From positions 453,026 to 517,025 of the forward strand of contig JAZKJV010006046.1 in the NCBI GenBank assembly GCA_037367405.1: a DNA stretch of 64,000 nt, in the 5' to 3' direction. Shown here piece by piece: positions 11,118 to 20,942 of the stretch (within the stretch, counting starts at the first letter, position 1; each line of letters begins with the position of its first letter). Below the pieces are notes generated by a model, which had not been told where the DNA came from, ran no database searches, and saw only the letters and a program-made list of their open reading frames with translations. Origin of the DNA: Ottelia alismoides. Taxonomy: Eukaryota; Streptophyta; Magnoliopsida; Alismatales; Hydrocharitaceae. Made by a program: the position numbers and the translations under genes.

Positions 11118-14100
11118 TGTTGAAGACGATTTTCCACGGGTCTAAAGTAATCCACACAATGCGGGATCACAGTGTTGTTGAGGCGACCCGCAGGAAACCC
11201 CGAACTTCGAACAACAATTAGCCCACAACGGAAATCAAGCAATGAAAAGTGGTGCGGAGTTAAAATTTATTAGACCTCTACAAGATGTGTATAGGTGCAA
11301 GTATGTGTATACGTCGAACACAGGGAGCAGACAGGTAGAACGGGGCAAAATGCTCAAAATGTGTGACTGTGATGAAGTGTCTATCTATGCTATGTTTTTG
11401 TGGGTTTTTTATTTCTATTTTTATTTAATTTTTGGATTTTTTATTTTTGTATTTTGATTTTTAATTTACTGATTTTATATTTTCTTTTTTATATTTTATA
11501 TTTTTTTATATTTTCTTTTTATATTTTAATAGAAGATATATATAAAGTAAGAAAGAGATAGATAATGTATTAATAAAAATAGGTAAGAATAAGGAAAAAT
11601 TAGGAAATACAATATTTTTAGGTTTTCTATATTTTTCTAATGCTTTTGTGATTTTTCTATATTTTTCTTAATTTGTTTTGGTATTTTTAAAGGTCAAAAT
11701 ACTAGAAAACGGGGAACTAACTTGTTGGCTAAAAAGAAAATGAGGATGAAAAATATTAATCAGAGCTCAAAAATCCTCAAACTAATTTTAATTGAAATAT
11801 AACAAATCAGAGAAAATTCAGAAACTGAAATTTTATTTTTAGGATTTTTTATGTATTTTTAAGATTTTAATTAAGATTTTTAGAGTTTTCTAATTTTTAT
11901 GGGTTTTCTTTTGTGTTTTTTAATAATTTTTGGACTGAAGTTAAAACACACAAAATAAACAAAATATATTTTTTTAGGAATTTTCTGAGACGTTTTTATA
12001 ATTTTTATGGATTTTATAATGCAAACAGTGCTGAAAATGAGTGTTTATGAATTTTTATAAATATTAAAATGCAATAAATATGCAAAATAAAAATATGACG
12101 TGAATCTATAATACAAAAATAATGTATGGTAATTTTTTTGGTGATTTTTGGAGTTATATAGATGCATGCAATAAATAGAAATAATAAAGAGAAAAAACAC
12201 CCTAGAAGGGGCGTATATGTAAATATCCAGAAGGTCAGGGGCCTACGTGCAATTTTCCTCAAAACTTTATAACACAATAATAAAATTTCTAGACTAATTA
12301 GAAATGGCCAAAACCGTGAGGTGAATTTTGAACAAACGCCAAGCCCACGTGCGTTGGCACGCGCGCCTGGCAGGGGTATCGACGTAATATGCGAAAACTC
12401 CAGGGATTCAAATGCAATTATCCTCAAAATTTATAACTGAAATAAACACTTCGTGTACTGAACATAAATGACAAGACCCGCGAGGTTAATTTCGCAAAAA
12501 TGCCAAGGCACACGTGGCTTGCACGCGCGCCTGACAGGGGCCTAAACACGATTATCAAAACCTTCGGGGGATTAAGTGCAAAAGTGTCATAAAGTTAACA
12601 CGTTATAAAAATATTTTAGCACTAACAAGAAATACATGAAATAATGGACCCTTGTATGCAAAATAGTTATGCGCACGTGCTCACGCATGTGCGCCTCGTT
12701 GGCAAGGGCTGCAATGTGTTTTTAGAAAGTCCGAGGGGGTTTTGACAAATATTGCAAAAATGATATACAACAGATGAAAGAATATGGATCTAATATAAAA
12801 TACGAAAAACGATGTGTTGAACTTGCAAAACACCCAGTCAAGGGGCATATCGCACGGTTGATGAGAAACCACTTAGGCCACGTGTCGAGCCTACAACGTG
12901 CGATGCCGCTTCACACCGACGGCCAGGATTTGATCACCCGAAGATGATCGATAGTTAAAGACGTTCAAAATCCGACAGTGGCTGCATCGTCTAGAGCCCT
13001 CGTCGATCGGACGGTGGGGGACGAGGCAGGAGGAATTGGGAAGCACGCCGGGTCCGGTGACTTTCAATCACTCCCCCCCTCGCACGCCCGGTGGTGAATG
13101 GTGATCCGACGAGGCGCAAAATGCTCCAGGCGAGGAGTTCTATCCGCAGGTGGCCTCAAAAAGACGCGGGCCTCACCGGAGCGTGCCGGAGGAGAAGGAT
13201 GAACGGAGCACCTCCAGGTACCCCTACGGTGCACAAAATTGCTCCAGGCATGCCTTGATGCACGGTCTGCAAAACAAAGAGTCAAGGGGGGGTCGCGGGC
13301 AAACTGCCACGACCCTCCAAATGGCGAAAATAGGCAGAAACGGCAAAAGAGGAGCTCGCCGGAGCAAGCTCTGGTGAGAGGTAGCGTGGATAAATAGACA
13401 AGTGTGGATCGAAACGACGGGTGTAGAACTACTCCTAGGACTTCGGGGAATACAAAGAAAGCAAGAAATCAAAGAAACATGCAAACCTCGAGCCACAAAC
13501 GGTGAGATGGACCTCACGGCCGAACTTGGCCGGAGATGGTGGTGGAGCGCCTCACGGCCGCCTAAGCTCGCTCCTCGAGGCTGGAGAAGGAGGTTGTCAC
13601 CCTCCTCCCGCCGGAGCACACACGCAAGAGCCAAGCTAGGGGTCAGAAAGGGTTCAAGGAGTGAAGGAGGGTGATGGGTTTGTTTTTGAATGTGTTGGAC
13701 ATGGCTCAAAGAACAAGATGTCAGGAATGGCGTAGCGATCCAATCTTCGAGGCGAGACCTGGGCGTGCAAGACCAATCCTCAAGGATGAAAAGTCATGAA
13801 GGGTCCATCACGAGATGATGAAGGGGACACCCTCGAAAAATCAACGAAGATGGGTCAAAACACACCTCTGACACTGTACAGACCTCGGTCAGAGAGCTGA
13901 CCGAGGTCAACCAAGGGGCAAATCTGGTTGGTCCACTTGGACCAACCAGAAAAAACCTTGGTAAAAAGGATTGTAAAATATATTTAAATTCTTAAACGAT
14001 TTTATTAATTTTAGGTTATTAAATAAAAAATATTTATAATTTTATAAGGTATTTTAATATGATTTTTAATTATTTTTTAGAGGTCTATAATTACAAGTTA

Positions 14101-15095
14101 CCTTTTTGGGTCTATATAGGTATATATATCTATGTATTTTATTATTTTATTTTTATTTTATAAATTTAATTTATTTATTTTTTTTATTATTTTATAAATT
14201 TATAAAGTATTTTTATACACTTAATTTCATTTTTATTGTATTTTTTTGAAGTATTTTGTACACTTAATAAGATAAAAGTAGTAATAATATAGGTATGTTT
14301 ATAGGTTTTATACCTATGTATTATATACAAGTATTTTATTTTTATAATTTCTTTAGCTTTTTATTCTGATTTTAATATACATATATATATTATAAGTTAT
14401 ATTTATAAAATTATAAAAATATAAAATAATAAAGTAATGAATAAATAATAAAACGAATATTTTAATCTGTACAAGTATACAAAAGGGGTCCAAAACTCAA
14501 CTTTCAAACTTTAGATCTTCCAAATGCGAAACCACCGCCATTAAATAGCTTATTTTAAATTATATACAATTAAAGGTGACTTTGATGCATTTGGAGTTTT
14601 TATTTGCGAGATACAAGTCTGGAAAGTTGGGATTCTGGAATTTTATTCAGACCATAATTTTTTATCTGTATATTATTTTTGAGTGAAATCAATTTTGTAT
14701 TTTTTTTATCTATCTATAACTTTCATGACAAAGTTTCTTTATTTGAGGTATAAAAAAGTGGAACCAAAAATATGTCTCAAAATGAATAAAGAATGAATGA
14801 AATAAAAGGTATTTTTATTGTATTTCAGCACTTATCTCCCCCTACTTTATTCCTTGTCGACCTAGTCATCGAGATGCTTAGGTCTTGGGGTTTCGGGTCA
14901 TAAAATATTTACAATATGTTATTCTTTTTTCTTTTCTTTATTCTATAATTTTGGCTTTAAAAACCGTATTTTACACAATATTTACACAATGATGCATGAA
15001 TGCTAAAATGCCTAAATTAAGCCTATTTACACGCATTTACTGGGGTTTTTAAGGCCAAAATGCTAGAATAAAGATGATAAAATGTAGATTCATCA
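11118..15095 (-). repeat. Athila-like 3' LTR (copy 2)
   Basis: 3978 bp, plus-strand ends TGTTGAAGACG..GTAGATTCATCA. It is collinear with 20943-24933, with about eight differences in the first 104 bases by eye. It has an AT-rich outer part, a GC-rich island at about 12890-13690, and a palindrome pair near 13881-13949. The GC-rich ORFs (13064-13709) do not encode a recognised domain. Confidence 0.94.
13881..13949 (-). promoter_or_regulatory. Palindrome pair in LTR U3 (copy 2, 3' LTR)
   Basis: Two perfect inverted repeats. One is GACCTCGGTCAG at 13881-13892 with CTGACCGAGGTC at 13897-13908, loop of 4. The other is CTGGTTGGTCCA at 13924-13935 with TGGACCAACCAG at 13938-13949, centre of 2. The same pair occurs in other LTRs of the family at the same relative place but with changed arms. 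Confidence 0.55.
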
Positions 15096-15111
15096 TCCCC
15101 CTATACTTTCC
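15096..15111 (-). other. Athila-like polypurine tract (copy 2)
   Basis: On the minus strand the sequence next to the 3' LTR is GGAAAGTATAGGGGGA, then TGATGAAT. The AAGTATAGGGGG core is the same as the 3' arm of the stem-loops at 17082-17676. Confidence 0.75.
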
Positions 15112-17080
15112 TTTGCTAGTCCCTAGCAAACACTTATGCAATAAGTGCAGAAAAGAAAAACAAAGAAAAGAAAAAGAAGATATTAGATTTAGTTTAATTA
15201 TCAAACTTGTCTTCACAAAATCAAAGTTTCGAGCTTAAGTTAGACCTTTGGAATTTTAGTACGGGCGGAACCTTAACGAGAACTGGATTTGAAATTCAAC
15301 AGCCCCTGAGAATCCCAAAACTCTGCTCAAGTCTCCTCAATAGCCAGGTCAGAAATATCTCAACTCATACGCAAACCCTTACGACTATGAAGCTGACTCG
15401 TACAATGTAAGTGATGGTGGCTCTCCCCGACTAGAATGACAAAGAGACTGACTTCTCCAGCATGACAACCCAATGATTCCCCAATCCAATAACTCCTTCC
15501 TCGAGGAGAGGGGTATTCCCTTCTAAGTTCAAGTGGCAACCAGCTTAAGAGGAGGGGTGAAGAGAAGAATAGACGGTAGCTAGTGTAGCTACCTATCCTA
15601 GGATGCAAGACCAGTGTAGTCAAGTCATACAGCAGCAGGCTCACATGATATGACTTTGAAACTCAAGCTTGCTTATTGGCTTTACAACATATGTAGATAC
15701 TTTGCAGGCATTTTATTTTTGTAATGGCTTGTCTTTTCTTCTTTTCTTCTTTTTTTTGAAATACTATATACAACAACATTTACATAGGGAGTTTTTCCTC
15801 TTGAGCCAGTAGACTATCCCTCTTTTGAAGCTTTATCGCAACCCACACTCTCCTGTCTTTAGAATTCCTCATCACTGGACGGGTTGGGGTGCACTTCCCT
15901 CCCTAGAGGAGGACAAGTGTTTCTACTTGTGTGCATCTCATACCGGCAAATCCAATCCCCTCACCACTCCAACTGAGATGAGCCATGTGAAAGGTGCAGG
16001 TGTCCAAGTTAGGTCATTATCAACAATAATCGTGCGTGTGCTCTGAAATACTCTACTTAGGCAGTCAAGAATCCATCGAATTAAGTCTCGTGATCCTCAA
16101 AGAATTAAGTCAACTAGATCTGAAGTACCTCAATTCTAGTTCCTATAAGGTTCCTGTTATTAGGTAGATTTTAAGGTCCAATCAAGCTCCAATCTTCGGA
16201 TTTTATTTAGACTTGTTCAACTATCAAACTCAATCCGAAAAATGCTCATGCTATGCAAATGATATGCAGAATGCAGAAAATATTTTTGTGATGCAATTTT
16301 CAAGATTTTGAACTTTTTATGGATTTTTGAAAAGATGATGATGAATATGCATTTTTTGTATTTTTCAAAAAGATTTTTCAAATGTTTTTGATATTTTTAA
16401 TTTTGCAAATGTTTTTGGGATTTTTGAAAACAAAAAGATTTTGGATAAAAACTAGGTGAAAAATATGTACATGAGGTGCTTCTTATATTTACAAGCAGTG
16501 GATTTAGGAATTTACAGGGGTAAGTGATCAATTTTATAGGTATATGTATATAATGGATTTTGGGGTGATGTATATATTCCTCAAAATTATTTGAAAAGGT
16601 TTTTCAAACAATTGTTGAAAACTATAGTCCAAACTAATTTTCACAAACATTTTTACAAACATGTACATACATTTGAAAAACATTTTGCAAAGGTTTTCAA
16701 AGTATAGATAGATTTTTCACATATTTTTGCAACCATTTTTCAAATCATTTGCAAATTATTTTTCAAAAACTTTTATTTCACACAAAGAAAATAAACTTTA
16801 CAAACCAAAATATTTTTAGAAAGGTTGAAAACATGTAACAAAACGTTTTCAAAATAGTTTTCAAAATGATTTTCACAGGGATTTTCAAACTATTTTTCAA
16901 ACATTTTGCAAAAAATATTTTCACCTGATTTATTAATCAGTACATACAAAAAGAATTTGAGGAATAAAGCATCTTTTTATTACGGTTTTTAATGAATTTT
17001 TAAGAATTATTAGACATATTATTAAGAAAATACGAAAGTACGAGTTATGGCTAAAGTATATACGCATTATATACGACCCC
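15112..17080. other. Non-coding internal tail of copy 2
   Basis: About 2 kb between the polypurine tract and the stem-loop array. I see no recognisable coding domain. It contains a segment at about 15802-15980 that is absent from the copy at the right end of the window. At about 16560-16930 there is an AT-rich stretch of recurrent TTTTCAAA/TTTGAAAA motifs. Small ORFs such as 15207-15410 have no support. Confidence 0.6.
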
Positions 17081-17081
17081 C

Positions 17082-17676
17082 CTATACTTAGCTTGAGCTA
17101 TGTCCTCATAGATCAGAGAGAAAAAAAGAAGACATAACTCGTACTGAGTATAGGAAAATCTAAATAATAAAGGAATAAGAGATGAATGAACGAATGAGAA
17201 GTTGACCGTCCCCCATATACTTAGGATCAAATAATCCTAAGTATAGCAGACTGTACACAAAGCATGGAGGGTCAAGGGTGGGAATGAACAGATCGTACTC
17301 AGGTTGTCTCCCCCTATACTTAGGGTAAGATATCCCTAAGTATAGACAAGAAGAGGAGACAATGGAGAGGATCAAAGAATGGAGAAACTCGGGGTGTACA
17401 CCCCCTATACTTAGGACAAAGTATGTCCTAAGTATAGAAGACTATCTACAAGGGACGACACCTTGTTGATACAAAAAGAAGATAGAAAAAGGAAAAGAAG
17501 AAAAGAGATCTGAAGATGGAAGAAGATATCAGAGGATATACACATCACTCCCCCTATACTTAGGGTAAAAGAAGCCCTAAGTATAGGCAACAACATGAGT
17601 GATGAAACGGAACGATGAGTGAACACTCAGCTCGTCCACCCCCCTATACTTAGGGAAAAGTACGTCCTAAGCAAGG
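17082..17676 (-). repeat. Array of six stem-loops with arm CTATACTTAGG / CCTAAGTATAG (copy 2)
   Basis: Inverted repeats at 17082-17104/17131-17153; 17216-17227/17234-17245; 17314-17325/17334-17345; 17405-17417/17425-17437; 17554-17565/17575-17586; and a decayed one at 17644-17655/17664-17675. The inner arms are 12-13 bp with loops of 6-9 nt; the first has 23-nt imperfect arms. Several units have a second, outer stem of unrelated sequence, for example CATCACTC 17543-17550 with GAGTGATG 17597-17604. In coding orientation every unit ends in GTATAG plus a purine run. The array begins about 90 nt after the ORF2 stop. The same six-unit array is at 62260-62852. Function is unknown. Confidence 0.85.
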
Positions 17677-17766
17677 CAAACACGAGGATGGGTGGATGAG
17701 CAATACAGGAGAGGGACGGAGATACACGAGAGAGAGGATATACAACAGAGATGGATGTACACATGA

Positions 17767-18942
17767 TCAAGAAGGTAGAAAGTAAACCTTCTTGCGGGAC
17801 CGCTGGGGAATAGATCTAGTATGATGTAGGTCGATATCAGGGTTCACAGTGGACGGAAGCCGATCAGGGTCGACAGGGTGTAGATCCTCGGTGGTCCTAT
17901 GGTGTGAAGGCACAGACAGGTGAGTGGAAGAAGTACAGCTAGGTCTGGCCTTGGGAGTCTCGCTGATATCAAAGTGAAATGGGACGAACTCATCAGTATC
18001 AGAAGAAGTGTAGTCAGAGTCATCATGCGAGTTGTCATCCAGGTCAAAACCAAAAGGCACGAACTCATCAATGAAAGTAGTCGAACTCTGTTCGTCCTCT
18101 ATAATCTCAACCGGATCGTCTTTCTCATCAAAATGCCCGAATTCTCGAATAAAAGCTATCAAACCAAATTCGGCCTTTGTCTCATTTGAATCTACGTGAA
18201 TAGGAGCGGACTCATCGGTGAAAGTAGTCGAGTCATGTCCGTCCTGTCTAGTCTGTAATTCTACCCTCCGCTCAATGGTATCGACCGTGTAAATCCCGCG
18301 GATGTCATCAACACATCGCCAATCATAGGAAGCGGAAACACCAAGGTCTATGCTTTCCGAGCCTTCCTCTTTGGAGAGGAATTCTCGGGTCTCATCATCG
18401 GTCATGAAGAAAGTCTCTCTGATATCCTCATATAGATCATAGGCCTCAGGGTCAGCCAAGATAGGTGAAGGCACATCAGGTGCAGGTCTCTGGTCAATGG
18501 TGGGTGCGGTGATCAACACTTCGCTCTCGTCAACATGAAGGAAGCGAACCTCTCCTGATCCATAATCAATAACGACCCTCGCAGAGGTGAGGAATGGTCG
18601 TCCCAGGATGATTGGAGAATGCTCCCCCGTGGATGTCTCCATGGGCAACACGAAAAATTCCACATGGTAGCTCGTGCCCTGAATCGAAATGACGGCATTT
18701 TCAAAGATACCCTTCGGCCTCTTAATTGATCCATCAACAAACTGTACGATCATCCTGGTCTTCTTGAGAGGCCCTAAGTGAAGAGACTGTACCAGCGAGA
18801 AGTGTAAGATGCTAATCGAAGCACCGCCGTCTAGGAGAGTGTGATCACATGTGTGGTCAGAGATGGTGCAGCTAATGAAATGTGTGGCAGTGTTCTTTTT
18901 CCTATGAATGGGACGGTGTGTGATGGCGTGGGCAGTGGCCAT
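17767..18942 (-). CDS. ORF2: retropepsin-like domain with acidic repeat tail, 391 aa, intact
   Basis: Start is ATG at 18942 in the context ACCATGG, and stop is at 17767-17769. Residues 1-150 look like a retroviral-type protease: LLDGGASISIL (Asp38; DGG where DTG or DSG is usual) and IILGRPFL (111-118), then 'ARVVIDYGSGEVRF'. This is the layout of Athila/Tat-type proteases. Residues 150-391 are acidic and carry three copies of a DE-V/A-P-F-D motif (about 242-251, 292-300, 317-325), ending in a basic stretch RSRKKV. No RT follows; the stem-loop array comes next. The copy at 60990-62165 has exactly the same length. Possible roles are a particle-maturation protease or a binding protein; neither is shown. 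Confidence 0.8.
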   Translation of the reverse strand: MATAHAITHRPIHRKKNTATHFISCTISDHTCDHTLLDGGASISILHFSLVQSLHLGPLKKTRMIVQFVDGSIKRPKGIFENAVISIQGTSYHVEFFVLPMETSTGEHSPIILGRPFLTSARVVIDYGSGEVRFLHVDESEVLITAPTIDQRPAPDVPSPILADPEAYDLYEDIRETFFMTDDETREFLSKEEGSESIDLGVSASYDWRCVDDIRGIYTVDTIERRVELQTRQDGHDSTTFTDESAPIHVDSNETKAEFGLIAFIREFGHFDEKDDPVEIIEDEQSSTTFIDEFVPFGFDLDDNSHDDSDYTSSDTDEFVPFHFDISETPKARPSCTSSTHLSVPSHHRTTEDLHPVDPDRLPSTVNPDIDLHHTRSIPQRSRKKVYFLPS

Positions 18943-18949
18943 GGTCAGA

Positions 18950-19705
18950 ATGTGACGCTCAGATCTGATCCTCTACTTTCTCTTCTTGGGAAGAGGAGCA
19001 GATAATTGGGTCATGGCCTGCTGAAGTGGGGCACAAATGATCTCATGTATTGTGGCCACCACTTCGGGTTCAGTCAACATTTTTTGAATTTTTGGACTTC
19101 CTCTATACAAGGGAGGAAGTCAGAATCAGCATATACACGAGGCATGCCAAGAGCAGTCTCTAGAGCAGCATCCTCGGGGTCAAAGCTGGGACAGGGTGTG
19201 AAAGGCTATGTGGGTAAATGGTCTGGCAGATGGTACCTCTCCTCACAGTTTGAATCGGCCAAAGGTCTCCCGAACTCTTTTTATGTTTTTAAAATTTTCT
19301 CATTTTTTTTATTTTCGGTGATTGCAAGCTCTCATGGAAATCCTCAAATGATTCCAAACCATCAGATCGTGAAGCATCAATGTGGCTCTTTTTCATGCAG
19401 GTGAGGTTGTCAATCCTCGAATTCAATTGCTCCATGAACTGGTTTAAGGTCTTAAGTGTGGACATCGTGAGAGGTGACTCCAACAGCTCGGCCTCAGGTG
19501 GATGTGAAGGTGGATAATATGGAGATGAAGATGAGTGAGAGTAAAAGTCCGAGGTCAGATACTGTGGCTGAGGCGGGTATGTATAAAAGTCAGAAAAAAA
19601 TAGGAGGGGAATCCTCCTGATAAAAAGGAGGTGGACCGGCTGGAGTGAACGAGGGATCCGCAAAGTCCGGATAAAATACTCTCTAAGGGTCCATCTCGAA
19701 AACAA
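18950..19705 (-). pseudogene. ORF1: gag-like reading frame of copy 2, broken
   Basis: The best open stretch is 19705-19289 (138 codons), rich in Tyr-Pro-Pro and Ser, with a helical part 'LNQFMEQLNSRIDNL' and 'SFEDFHESLQSPKIKKMRKF' just before the stop. The continuation, in the -1 frame, runs toward ORF2 with 'EFGRPLADSNCEER' and 'ALGMPRVYADSDF', then a PLPKKRK basic motif near 18985. An alternative start frame begins MDP followed at once by TAG. The copy at 60236-60987 has the same layout and the same breaks. I do not recognise a standard gag domain. The position after the PBS suggests gag, by inference. Confidence 0.55.
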
Positions 19706-19709
19706 AAGA

Positions 19710-20920
19710 CAATGATTGGGAGAACACGATGGTCAAGTCAAGAGAAGTGGAGAAAAGGCACAATTGCGCAGAGGCGATCTAGAATACACGCAGGCAAGCA
19801 CAAACAAACACACACAAAATAAACCCTCAATTCACCTACTCAATTAGGTAGAGATCGCAAATGCGGTCTTTTTATCTTGTCTGTTTTAGAGTTAGGTGAG
19901 AAGTCCAAAAGTTGCACACACACTTAAGGGCTGAAATGGGATTTGGGCACTAATCCTTAGCGTGTGCGCGAGCAATGTAAAATGAAGACAATGAGGGGAT
20001 TACTCGCCCCAATACAAGATTTTTCTTTTTGGTCGATTTTAGGGTCAAGTAATGTTAACAGTCCAAATTTTATTTGTTATCACTTTTTTTGAATTTTTAG
20101 TGAGAAATGCATGCACCTAACGAGGAGTCAATTCCTTTAAGCACCTACGTGATCAAAATCAGAGGAAGAGGCGGAAAAGCAATGCAAGCGGCAATCGATG
20201 ATGAATGCTAAAGCGTAAATGCTCACCTTGCCTCTAGCACTCTACATGCAAAGATGCTTAGCAGAATTGAAACCTAATCTATATGCAAATGCAAAGCCGA
20301 TGAAATTTCCCTAGGGTGAGAAGCTGCTATTATCGTGAAGAACAATTTCAAAATTTGACTAGATCCAACACATCACTATAGGCACAGGCAAAGGTAATTA
20401 ATGTGTTTGGACCTAATACTCTCGGCAAGCAACTCCTACAACTAAGGGCTCAATCACACAAAAGAAAGAAAATAAAATCGGAAAACAAAAACAAAAACAA
20501 AAAAGCGAAGAAAACCGAGAAAAGCCGCGGTGAGGCCCCAAGTGAACAATCACTTGGAAATTAGGCTCGAGAGTTCAATGTCCGAGTACCTGTATTATTA
20601 CAATAAAGGAGTCTCTCTCTCACTTAAAATTACAAAAATAATTACAAGAAAAGAAAATGCAAATAAAGATGGAGCTCGGTCTTCAAAATTCTCTCCTTGT
20701 CTCCTCGGTGCTAGGCTGGCTAGAGTCAGCTTCACGTGGGTGCACAGGTGCCTAGGGTGGAGCACCTCCCTCGATCCGTGGTTCCCACGCACGAAGTCAA
20801 CAAAATAGAAGGTTAGACAGCTCAACAGATATATCAAGAATAAAGAAAATGAGCAAAAATAAAAGTCGTGAAATAGTCAACCAATCACAATCACAAACAA
20901 GACCCGAACTAAGCGTTGTT
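19710..20920. other. 5' untranslated leader of copy 2
   Basis: About 1.2 kb between ORF1 and the PBS on the minus strand. It aligns in outline with 59040-60235 of the other copy (shared stretches include the CACCTACTCAAT and GACAAGATAAAAAGA-like segments). No coding domain is seen. The 20530-20837 ORFs are chance readings. Confidence 0.6.
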
Positions 20921-20922
20921 GC

Positions 20923-20940
20923 TCCCCGGCAACGGCGCCA
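20923..20940 (-). other. Athila-like primer binding site (tRNA-Asp)
   Basis: On the minus strand it reads TGGCGCCGTTGCCGGGGA, two bases inside the 5' LTR. It is complementary to the 3' end of plant tRNA-Asp(GUC), which is the primer known for Athila elements. Confidence 0.92.
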
Positions 20941-20942
20941 TT

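Noticed and set aside
13064..13709. GC-rich overlapping ORFs on both strands
   Set aside because: They are caused by high GC content in the LTR island; the frame differs between the two LTRs.
17195..17680. CRISPR-like array, because repeats are regularly spaced
   Set aside because: Plant retroelement context, repeats are palindromes with differing outer stems, no cas genes, and orientation tied to the element's ORFs.
20923..20940. tRNA gene fragment (tRNA-Asp-like end)
   Set aside because: Only 18 bases complementary to the tRNA 3' end, placed exactly as a primer binding site.
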